DNA of 9,553 nucleotides from Clostridia bacterium. GTDB taxonomy: Bacteria; Bacillota; Clostridia; Oscillospirales; CAG-272. Of the stretch, positions 1 to 6,628 are shown piece by piece; the stretch's first letter is position 1; the number at the start of each line of letters is the position of its first letter. The notes under the pieces were generated by a model. That model ran no database searches. It was given only the letters and a program-made list of their open reading frames with translations, and was not told the DNA's origin. Both the position numbers and the translations under genes were made by a program. The stretch is taken from positions 1 to 9,553 of the forward strand of contig JAFQUL010000130.1 of NCBI GenBank assembly GCA_017408535.1. The letters are read 5' to 3'.

Positions 1-726
1 AATATGCTTGAGCACTACTTCGGAGATGCATCGGCAGGGGTGTTTGATGAGGGCCACATCTCTATTAAAGCCGCCAATACCCTCATCCGTGAGTCGGGCT
101 ACAATGACCGCACGAAAAATGCGTTATATTCATTTCTTATCGACCCCGTCGCCACGGTACAGCGGCTGATATACGAGCTGATAACCAAGGAGTATATCCT
201 CTCAAAGCAACATGAAAAGCACGCCGCTGTGCTGGCTGTGCTTGAGAAGAATTTTGATATTGACTCAGTCGCAGAAAAGCTGAAAAAATGCTCTAACGTA
301 TCTATAGATCTGGACAGCTTTTCAGATATAGCCGTATCCTTCTGCTACAATAACAAAAATCATATATCGGCTCGTTACTACGATGATACCGTGCTTCTGT
401 CTCTCGGGTTTGACTACGAGGATGCCCTGAAGTATCTCGCTGACGGTACTGCAGATGCAGATCTGCACGAGTTCGGTGCCGCCATCTCTGAAAAGAACCG
501 CGTTGCCATTTTGCAGTTTATCCATGAGAGAGGCGAGGTAACAATAAAAGAGATAGAGGAAGGACTTAATTTAGCCGGTACCAACGCATATTATCATCTG
601 TCACTTATGATCCGTACCAGGTTGCTGGCATCACGTAACCGCGGGAAAGCGGTAGTGTACAGTATCAACCGTAATTACTTTGCCATCCTCAGCGAGACGA
701 TCAAGAAGTATTCCTTTGATAATTGA
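1..726 (+). CDS. ArsR-like winged-helix transcriptional regulator, 5' end outside window
   Basis: A DNA-binding regulator, probably acting on its own operon. The reading frame is open to the left edge and no ribosome binding site is visible before the first ATG at position 4, so the true start is probably upstream. Counting from that ATG, residues 1-155 form a mixed helical region I do not recognise. Residues about 161-225 look like a winged helix-turn-helix of the ArsR type: a first helix (SEKNRVAILQFIHE), the recognition region around GTNAYYHLSLM, and a basic wing (RNRGKAVVYSIN). None of the cysteine or histidine clusters typical of metal-sensing ArsR proteins is obvious, so the ligand is unknown. 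The next gene starts 59 bases downstream on the same strand, with no hairpin terminator between them, so co-transcription is likely. The fold assignment is firm; the regulatory target is inference. Confidence 0.75.
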   Translation, partial: NMLEHYFGDASAGVFDEGHISIKAANTLIRESGYNDRTKNALYSFLIDPVATVQRLIYELITKEYILSKQHEKHAAVLAVLEKNFDIDSVAEKLKKCSNVSIDLDSFSDIAVSFCYNNKNHISARYYDDTVLLSLGFDYEDALKYLADGTADADLHEFGAAISEKNRVAILQFIHERGEVTIKEIEEGLNLAGTNAYYHLSLMIRTRLLASRNRGKAVVYSINRNYFAILSETIKKYSFDN

Positions 727-785
727 TCCGACAGCAGGTGAGAAAGCCGGGGCGACGTCTGCCTCTATTCTGAAAGGAGAGGAAA

Positions 786-1979
786 ATGCACAGCGAAAAG
801 ATAAGACCGATCCTATCTACCTCGGTTGGCTCAGTCTTGCAGTTTGCCTTTTACACCGGGGTATCAAAACTTTCTTTTATGATCTTCACCTACAATATGT
901 TCGGACAGGACTATATGCCCGAAAGGGTGCTTGACACAGTAAAGCTTATCATTTCCCTGTTCGTTTTCTATTCCGCATCCTACGTTTTCAGCGTAAACAG
1001 TAAATACGCTCTACGTGACTATGAGGACCGCGGTCCGAGTGAAAACTACTTTGGTGAGAAGCTCGGCTACACTCTCCGCTGCCGATTTTTTTGGATACGG
1101 TTTTTGCCGGTAGCTGTTCTTTCCGCCGTCCTGCCCCTATCCGTTACCTACAGCTTTGTGGGCGGCGTGTTTTTCCCACATCTCAGCGGAGCTGCTCTTA
1201 AGCTCTCTGTACTTGCGGTCATTCTTCCGGTGCTGTTTCTTTTGACTCTCGCCGCAAACATCGAATCCTTGAGAAGATGGTTTTATCTTAAGCATAAGAA
1301 AAAAGCCATCGGCACGGGAACACTAAAAACTGCAAAAGAGCTGTGTCTCGTCGTCGCTGTGTTTTTTGCCGCCTCTCTCTGTATCCCGTGGTTTTTACCC
1401 TTTCTGGTCACAGTCATCAATTTTGCCGCCAGATATAATATTATCTCTTTTATTCTCTATGCCGCAGCGGCAATACTGACCGTTATCTTCGGGTATCTCT
1501 TCTTCGTTTACCTGCGGGCGCTGTTAAAGAGGAAAGCGTTTATGAGTAGTTTAAAGCGGCTGTGCGAAAGAGACGGCATAATTTTTTCGTCCGTGCGTGG
1601 GGTATACAGCTCTGTGTTTATAAAGAAGCCGGGCATAAGCTTTTCTCTTATGAAAAACGGCAGATGCTACGACTGCAAATTCCTCTCCGGCACGTTTTAC
1701 GGCTCTCCGATAATTTTCTCCGAAAACGGAGACGCTCTATGCAAACACACCTTCAGACTGCTGAGGTTTGAACTTTTCAGTGTGCTCAGCAGGATCGACT
1801 ACGGGTTTGAAAGCGAGAATGAAAAAATACTTATAGTACTGCCTGTACCGAAAGATATTTACGTGTCTGACGGGGACAGTCAGCCCCGTCCGGCTGACAC
1901 GGGAGACAAGGCAGGAGACTACAGGATCTATAACGCAACAGGTTTCCTTGGCGGACTTGAAAGGGATTCTATAGCATAA
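786..1979 (+). CDS. polytopic membrane protein with C-terminal soluble domain
   Basis: A protein of 397 residues not recognised as a named family. A good ribosome binding site (AAAGGAGAGG, 773-782) fixes the start. Hydrophobic stretches near residues 14-38, 51-70, 101-126, 137-157, 185-210 and 218-245 suggest about six membrane segments. The last is followed by a basic run (LLKRK...SSLKR), which by the positive-inside rule places the remaining 145 residues in the cytoplasm. That tail contains ILIVLPVP at 348-355 and a closing motif GDYRIYNATGFLGGLE at 377-392. The same layout recurs in the next gene, so the two tails look paralogous. A hydrophilic insert between the two motifs is encoded by a GC-rich inverted repeat. 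Position after a winged-helix regulator suggests a regulator/membrane-protein pair. Function unknown; a transport or sensing role would be a guess. Confidence 0.7.
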   Translation: MHSEKIRPILSTSVGSVLQFAFYTGVSKLSFMIFTYNMFGQDYMPERVLDTVKLIISLFVFYSASYVFSVNSKYALRDYEDRGPSENYFGEKLGYTLRCRFFWIRFLPVAVLSAVLPLSVTYSFVGGVFFPHLSGAALKLSVLAVILPVLFLLTLAANIESLRRWFYLKHKKKAIGTGTLKTAKELCLVVAVFFAASLCIPWFLPFLVTVINFAARYNIISFILYAAAAILTVIFGYLFFVYLRALLKRKAFMSSLKRLCERDGIIFSSVRGVYSSVFIKKPGISFSLMKNGRCYDCKFLSGTFYGSPIIFSENGDALCKHTFRLLRFELFSVLSRIDYGFESENEKILIVLPVPKDIYVSDGDSQPRPADTGDKAGDYRIYNATGFLGGLERDSIA

Positions 1980-2000
1980 TTTTTTATTTCACTCGGATAT

Positions 2001-2008
2001 AAGGAGGG
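2001..2008 (+). promoter_or_regulatory. strong ribosome binding site
   Basis: AAGGAGGG lies 10 bases before the ATG at 2019, in the 39-base gap after the previous stop codon. It supports that start and shows the short downstream protein is translated on its own initiation signal. Confidence 0.75.
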
Positions 2009-2018
2009 TAATTATATA

Positions 2019-2591
2019 ATGCTTACAGGCAAGTATATCGTGCTGTTTTTTGTAATATTAATGATAATTATTTGGCCTTATATCCGCTGTTTATTTAAAC
2101 GCTTGATGTGTATCGCTAAGATAAAAAAAGTATGCAGAAATAAGAATTATAAATTATACTCAACTCATCCGTTATGGTTTTTGGGGAGAAAGCACTCGAA
2201 AAAAAGTGATCTTTACATAGAAACGGCAAATGAAGTATTTGCTATCAAGCTGTTTGGCATGCCGAGACGAAGAACGATATTGATTATTAAGGAGAATGGC
2301 GAATATTTTATCAGAAGCTTTGTTGCTATAGTTTCCTACGGTTCTGCAATGCGATTTCCTATTGACAGCAAACCCAGACCGATGCCTATCTATAACTTTC
2401 GATATGAATACAGGGTTGAATGGGAGACTAAAACACCGAGGCGTATTCTTTTGGTCAATCCTGTTTCTATGGAATTTCGGTATCAATCTAATCAAGGTAG
2501 TGAGATTACATTGGGAACAGGTGATACCGTGAACGGTATGGAGATATGCTCGTTGCCTTATCTTTTGGGAGAACTGGAGAACGCGATATGA
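2019..2591 (+). CDS. single-pass membrane protein with cytoplasmic domain related to the upstream gene's tail
   Basis: A protein of 190 residues with no recognised family name. Residues 6-22 form one membrane segment, followed by a strongly basic stretch (RCLFKRLMCIAKIKK), which predicts an anchored protein with its main domain in the cytoplasm. The domain runs as short beta-like segments: DLYIETANEVFAIKLFG (64-80), TILIIKENGEYFIRSF (86-101), RILLVNPVSMEF (142-153), then GTGDTVNGMEICSLPYLLGELE (166-187). The order and spacing match the upstream protein, where the corresponding pieces are ILIVLPVPKDIY and GDYRIYNATGFLGGLE. It therefore looks like the tail of that protein carried on one membrane helix. 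Its stop overlaps the start of the MutS-like gene (ATGA, 2588-2591), so translational coupling to that gene is likely. Coding DNA is visibly AT-rich. Role unknown; membrane docking for the ATPases is one possibility. Confidence 0.7.
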   Translation: MLTGKYIVLFFVILMIIIWPYIRCLFKRLMCIAKIKKVCRNKNYKLYSTHPLWFLGRKHSKKSDLYIETANEVFAIKLFGMPRRRTILIIKENGEYFIRSFVAIVSYGSAMRFPIDSKPRPMPIYNFRYEYRVEWETKTPRRILLVNPVSMEFRYQSNQGSEITLGTGDTVNGMEICSLPYLLGELENAI

Positions 2592-4039
2592 AAAGCACGC
2601 CGAAGCTTTTAAATAATAACGATACTGTTCTGCTTAAAAGAGAACTTTTTTCAGATCTTCAGCTTGATAGGGTGATAAGTGAGCAAACAATTTCTGTATT
2701 GCAGAAGCCTTGCACAAGGAATGAGATCAGACGGCGTAATGAGGTCTTCGAGTTGCTCGAGGACGGTGAATACCTTGAGCAGATGCAAAACATGCTTGCA
2801 GTTTTATCTGCTGCCGAGAGATCTTTTTATCTGTTGAGAGATGAAAAAAATTCCCTTGACAGATATTACCGCTATAGAGAGGTACTTGAAGGTTACATAG
2901 GTTCCTGTGAGAGTCTGGCCTCTATGTCAGCACTCGGAGGCATTTTTGCTGACGTGTCAAATTATTTTTCTTCTGAACAAATGCTGTCTATCCTTGCCGA
3001 TATGAAAGAGGCATCAAAAAGGATAAAAAGCTTGCTACGGCGGCTGCACATAGGTTTATTATCATTTTCCGATAAAAGCTGGCTCACACCCGATTATGAC
3101 AGCGTAAGTGAATACGACCGTATTGCCCAGTGTGCGAAAGCTCTCGGATTCACGGTTTCGGATAGAAAAAAACAAAATATAAAGATTGATTTTTTGCTGT
3201 CGGACGCGATATGCCGACTTTATGCCGATGAGATTTCAGAAATCGAAGCTGAGATATCTAAATTTGCAGATGTTGACCTATGCGAGCCGTTTGCTTATAT
3301 TCCGGAAATAAAGTTTTTCCTTGAGATAAACAGCCTTATAAAAAAGGCAAATGATACTTGTGTTCCGCACTGCTACCCGAGGATAGCACAAGTCCCACGT
3401 TACGTAGCCAAAGAGTTGTATGATATTTCACTTTTAGCAAAGAACTGCAAAACAATCGTTCCAAATGATTCCGACTTTACCGAAAACGAGCCGTTCTGCT
3501 TTTTGGTAGGTGCAAACGGCGGGGGAAAGACTACGTATATTCGGGCACTGGGTGTTAATTTAGTGCTTTTTCTTTCCGGTTGTCCCGTTTTTGCAAGCGA
3601 TGCGGAGATATATCCGTTTGACATTGTTTGCGCCCATTTTCCGATGGACGAGAGATTTGACAATATCGGAAGACTCGATGAGGAGGTTAACCGGACTGAG
3701 GTAATGCTGAAAACAGCCCAAAATAAAACGGCATTCTTACTGTTTAACGAAACCTTTAGCGGAACAGATGATAAACGGGGGTTTGCGCTGCTTAAAAATT
3801 GCGCTGAACAGATCAGAGAAAATAAGCATTTTGGTTTGTATGTGACACATTTTTATGATGTTATGTCCCTTGACTATCCTGTGCTTTCAGCGGAGGTGGA
3901 TTTTGACGACGAAAACAAGCGTACCTTTCGAATCGTAAGATCGAAAGGAAGCGCTTCTTCCTATGCCATGGATATTCTCAAAAAGTATCGGATCGATAGA
4001 GACTCGCTTTCGGTAAGGAGGAATGAATATGGCAATTAG
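2588..4039 (+). CDS. MutS-type ATPase, first of a tandem pair (core and domain V only)
   Basis: A MutS-related ABC-type ATPase of 483 residues. The ATG at 2588 is preferred over the in-frame ATG at 2546 because it has GGAG at a good distance and overlaps the preceding stop as ATGA. Residues 40-70 (IRRRNEVFELLEDGEYLEQM) resemble the start of the MutS core domain III. The ATPase domain has Walker A GANGGGKTT at 308-316, a signature-like GRLDEEVNRTEVML segment, Walker B AFLLFNET at 382-389 and an H-loop YVTH. Full MutS is about 850 residues; domains I (mismatch reading) and II are absent, and no nuclease domain such as the Smr domain of MutS2 is seen. Walker B carries Asn387 where MutS has Asp, while Glu388 is kept. 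The next gene overlaps by 11 bases and encodes a related ATPase, so a heterodimer is likely. DNA binding and a repair role are not shown by the sequence. Confidence 0.85.
   Translation: MKSTPKLLNNNDTVLLKRELFSDLQLDRVISEQTISVLQKPCTRNEIRRRNEVFELLEDGEYLEQMQNMLAVLSAAERSFYLLRDEKNSLDRYYRYREVLEGYIGSCESLASMSALGGIFADVSNYFSSEQMLSILADMKEASKRIKSLLRRLHIGLLSFSDKSWLTPDYDSVSEYDRIAQCAKALGFTVSDRKKQNIKIDFLLSDAICRLYADEISEIEAEISKFADVDLCEPFAYIPEIKFFLEINSLIKKANDTCVPHCYPRIAQVPRYVAKELYDISLLAKNCKTIVPNDSDFTENEPFCFLVGANGGGKTTYIRALGVNLVLFLSGCPVFASDAEIYPFDIVCAHFPMDERFDNIGRLDEEVNRTEVMLKTAQNKTAFLLFNETFSGTDDKRGFALLKNCAEQIRENKHFGLYVTHFYDVMSLDYPVLSAEVDFDDENKRTFRIVRSKGSASSYAMDILKKYRIDRDSLSVRRNEYGN
4015..4021 (+). promoter_or_regulatory. 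ribosome binding site that selects the start of the second MutS-like gene
   Basis: AAGGAGG lies inside the end of the first MutS-like gene. It is 7 bases from the ATG at 4029 and only 1 base from the in-frame ATG at 4023, so initiation at 4029 is favoured. Confidence 0.8.
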
Positions 4040-5489
4040 TCTTTTATCCCCTACTCAGTTTGAGCCGGGCACCGAGATGGTCAATGAAAAGATCGTTTAT
4101 CATTTGTCACTTGATCGTTCTTTTTCGTATATTTGTGCAGATGTCAAGAAACGTGAACGCTTTTTGTCGGTGGTCTCTGCCCTGATAAATGATCGGGAAG
4201 AGATTATATATCGGCAGGATATATTAAAGGATTTTGAGAAGCATCCTGCATTATTTGAACAGTTATCATCATTGTCGGTACGCTTTGAAGAACTACGGTT
4301 GTCACAAAAAAATGCAGGCAAGGGCGAATTCCGCTTGAAAGTAACCGGGACGGCATCCTCTGCGGCTTCAAAAAACATCTTGCAGGTACAGGCACTGTGT
4401 CTCAAGCGGGCCTTGCTTTTCATCGAATCATACGGTGAGATTTTGGAAAAATACGATTTGCGCTCAAGTGGCTTGACGAATCTGTACAAAGCCTGCAGAG
4501 AGATCTATGAATCCCACGAATTTTCAAATCTGATAGCTTTCTGTTCAAAATATGAAAATTTCAGCGAAAACGGAACTTGGAATTTTAGGTTTGTGCTGAG
4601 TGACGAGGGACATATCAAAGAATACGATCTTATCGACCATAAATATATTCACGTGACAGACAGAGAGCTGAAAAAGAAAGGATTTTCGCTTTTTAGGAAA
4701 GAAGAAGACCCCGGATATCCTTGTGAACGAATATATCCTCCCCCACGGGACGGACTTTTTGAAAGTCTTGCGATTTCCGCGATTTCCGGTCTTTCAGCAT
4801 TACTTGGCAGTATAGCGGAACAGATCTTTTTAAAATTCGGTTTTTTATTTCGGGAACTTGTTTTTTACGATGTAGCACTCAAGTATATAAACGCCTTGTC
4901 GCAAAAGAAAGTGCCGATATGTTACCCCGGATTTTCTGAAGATCAGAATATAACTGTCAGAAAGTTATATGATCTTTATCTTTTAATGTCAAAAGAGGAT
5001 CCTTCGAGCGTTGTCCCAAACGATTTTGTGATAGAACAAGCTACTGACGGACTTTTGGTGTTCGGTGACAACGGAAACGGAAAGACTGTATATCTGCGCT
5101 CTATCGGAACAATGCAGCTTCTTGCACAAGCGGGTCTGCCTATCCCATGTGAGAGTGCGGAGATCACGCTCTTTTCGCAAATCGCAACACAGTTTTCCGA
5201 AGCGGAAAAGGACTTTTTCGAGGATAACGATGCAGGTAGATTTGAGCAGGAGGTCAGGGAGCTGGCCGCGATGGTAGATACCTTAAAGGAAGGCGCTCTC
5301 GTCTTTCTCAATGAAACCTTTCAAAGCACTGCCTATGAAGAAGGTGCAGATGGTTTGTATCACCTGTTAAAGTACTTTTCTTCACTTAATATCCGATGGA
5401 TATTGGTTTCCCACCTGCGACATCTAAAAGATGCTTTCGGACCAAACGAAGCTAAAGTTACACATATTGAAAAGTACAAAATAGAATAA
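4029..5489 (+). CDS. MutS-type ATPase, second of a tandem pair
   Basis: A protein of 486 residues, diverged from but related to the gene before it. Residues about 59-82 (IIYRQDILKDFEKHPALFEQ) match the core-domain motif of the partner. The two also share a block ahead of the ATPase: CYP (298-300; partner 262-264), LYD, then VPND (329-332; partner 291-294). Walker A is GDNGNGKTV at 346-354, the signature-like segment is AGRFEQEVRELAAMV, Walker B is LVFLNET at 424-430, and the H-loop is LVSH. As in the partner, Walker B has Asn (428) before the conserved Glu (429). MutS domains I and II are missing. The middle (about 255-290) is unusually hydrophobic (ISAISGLSALLGSIAEQ and IFLKFGFLFRELVF), probably a packed core helix, though a membrane contact cannot be excluded. 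The 11-base overlap with the upstream gene suggests matched production of both subunits. Confidence 0.82.
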   Translation: MAISLLSPTQFEPGTEMVNEKIVYHLSLDRSFSYICADVKKRERFLSVVSALINDREEIIYRQDILKDFEKHPALFEQLSSLSVRFEELRLSQKNAGKGEFRLKVTGTASSAASKNILQVQALCLKRALLFIESYGEILEKYDLRSSGLTNLYKACREIYESHEFSNLIAFCSKYENFSENGTWNFRFVLSDEGHIKEYDLIDHKYIHVTDRELKKKGFSLFRKEEDPGYPCERIYPPPRDGLFESLAISAISGLSALLGSIAEQIFLKFGFLFRELVFYDVALKYINALSQKKVPICYPGFSEDQNITVRKLYDLYLLMSKEDPSSVVPNDFVIEQATDGLLVFGDNGNGKTVYLRSIGTMQLLAQAGLPIPCESAEITLFSQIATQFSEAEKDFFEDNDAGRFEQEVRELAAMVDTLKEGALVFLNETFQSTAYEEGADGLYHLLKYFSSLNIRWILVSHLRHLKDAFGPNEAKVTHIEKYKIE

Positions 5490-5514
5490 CATTATGTTAC
5501 ATGGAGGTCGAACA

Positions 5515-6060
5515 ATGAAAACTAAGATCATCGGTATCTGCGGCCCGTCCGGCAGCGGCAAGAGCACTGTTGCCGCTGAATTGGCAGAACAGCTGAATGC
5601 ACCTGTTATACACCTGGACAGAAATTTTAAGGAACAGCTTCCCGAGATATGCTCTCCCGACGACGGTCAGAATTACCCCGACTGGAACAGCCCCGACTCT
5701 ATCCACTGGGACAGAGTTTTAGAGCAGATCAAAGAAGAAAAGGAAAAGGGAGAGTCTGAGTGGGTGATCGTTGAAGGAATGCTCCTGTTCTGTATCGAGC
5801 CGCTGTACGAAGCCCTTGACATAAAGATATACGTATCTGCAAAGATCGAGACCTGCCTTTACCGAAGGATAGTGAGAAACATCAGCCTTTTCGGGCAGAG
5901 TCCGGAATATATCGGCGGATATTATCTCAAATGTGCCAGACACAGAGAGGCAGAATACTGCCTGCCCTATGCCGACCGTGCGGACTACGTTATAGATAAC
6001 GATATTTCTTTTTCGGATCAGCTGGCGGACGTCCGCCTTGCCATAGAAGGAAAGCTGTGA
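5515..6060 (+). CDS. uridine-kinase-like P-loop kinase
   Basis: A small kinase of 181 residues, probably cytoplasmic, of the uridine kinase/nucleoside kinase type. GGAGG at 5503-5507 sets the start at 5515 rather than at the ATG at 5494. Walker A is GPSGSGKST (10-18). Asp35 in VIHLDRNFK sits where uridine kinases have the substrate-binding Asp of their DSFY-type motif. A DWNSPDSIHWD segment (56-66) resembles the NF/W-D-x-P-D/E region of the family. WVIVEG (83-88) is the Walker-B-like strand, and CLYRRIVRN (114-122) supplies the arginines of the lid. It is slightly shorter than bacterial uridine kinase (about 210 residues). The gene begins 25 bases after the second MutS-like gene. The fold and kinase class are well supported; uridine as substrate is not shown, and another nucleoside or small alcohol is possible. 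Confidence 0.75.
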   Translation: MKTKIIGICGPSGSGKSTVAAELAEQLNAPVIHLDRNFKEQLPEICSPDDGQNYPDWNSPDSIHWDRVLEQIKEEKEKGESEWVIVEGMLLFCIEPLYEALDIKIYVSAKIETCLYRRIVRNISLFGQSPEYIGGYYLKCARHREAEYCLPYADRADYVIDNDISFSDQLADVRLAIEGKL

Positions 6061-6079
6061 TCTCCCCCGGAATACATTT

Positions 6080-6559
6080 ATGGTCTGCAGAAAGATAAAA
6101 TATATCGGCAATACCGTCCGTGACCTTGCTATACAGCTGCTCACCCCTATAATTCTCTTTACAGTTTACAGAGAGATCTTAGGGGGAGCGATCAGCGTGT
6201 ACCTGGTACTGGCTCTGATGGTATACGGAAGTATAATAGCCTTAAGTGCCTATGGTGGAAAGAAGATAGTATATCTGGACAGTTACGGCCGTCTTAGCGG
6301 CAAATTGCTGTTTTTACTGTCTCTTTGCTATTCAATGCCAATATATTTATTTTGGGCACTGTTCTCCGCTATTCCCGGGCTGTCCTTTGGTACCTGGTTT
6401 GCTTTTGGATTGCCCCTGGCTGTACTTTCGATAACTCACTTCCGAACGGTATCTCCTTACTTCAGAAAACATAAAAAGCTGTTTTGGATCATGCAGATAG
6501 GTATATATATCTTTTGCTTCGGTATCGGGCGGATCATTTGCAGCAATATTATAAAATGA
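6080..6559 (+). CDS. small polytopic membrane protein, unknown function
   Basis: A protein of 159 residues that I do not recognise. Hydrophobic stretches near 17-34, 37-58, 74-98, 102-120 and 133-154 suggest four or five membrane segments with short basic loops (RKIK at the N terminus, RKHKK near 129-133). No clear ribosome binding site precedes the ATG at 6080; the gene starts 19 bases after the kinase stop, so translation may depend on ribosomes arriving from the kinase gene. It is the last gene before a terminator and so closes the plus-strand unit. The start is the least certain part of the call. Confidence 0.6.
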   Translation: MVCRKIKYIGNTVRDLAIQLLTPIILFTVYREILGGAISVYLVLALMVYGSIIALSAYGGKKIVYLDSYGRLSGKLLFLLSLCYSMPIYLFWALFSAIPGLSFGTWFAFGLPLAVLSITHFRTVSPYFRKHKKLFWIMQIGIYIFCFGIGRIICSNIIK

Positions 6560-6565
6560 GACAGT

Positions 6566-6602
6566 AAAAAAGGGCTTCTGTTTTGACACAGAAGTCCTTT
6601 TT
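6566..6602. terminator. bidirectional intrinsic terminator between convergent genes
   Basis: An inverted repeat with arms at 6566-6581 (A-run, GGGCTTCTGT) and 6588-6602 (ACAGAAGTCC, T-run) pairs along about 15 positions with one G-U pair, around a loop of about six bases. A-run on one side and T-run on the other allow termination in both directions, fitting its place between the end of the plus-strand unit (6559) and the end of the minus-strand sigma-like gene (6629). Confidence 0.88.
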
Positions 6603-6628
6603 CAGTATACAATATGGTTAGGCTGTCA

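Noticed and set aside
680..934. Open plus-strand frame spanning the gap after the regulator
   Set aside because: It overlaps both flanking genes out of frame, and the membrane protein start at 786 has a strong ribosome binding site.
1949..1976. Possible internal promoter (TTGGCG, 16 bases, TATAGC) before the 190-residue gene
   Set aside because: Both boxes match the consensus poorly and lie in coding sequence, so chance is the simpler reading.
2546..2587. Longer start for the first MutS-like gene (ATG at 2546)
   Set aside because: It would overlap the preceding gene by 46 bases and has no good ribosome binding site, whereas the ATG at 2588 has GGAG and the common ATGA overlap.
4976..5311. 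Open minus-strand frame of 111 codons opposite the second MutS-like gene
   Set aside because: It mirrors the ATPase coding region, has no recognisable domain or ribosome binding site, and runs against the operon.
5494..5514. Longer start for the kinase (ATG at 5494)
   Set aside because: GGAGG at 5503-5507 lies inside the added part and is correctly placed for the ATG at 5515; the P-loop then begins at the usual distance from the N terminus.
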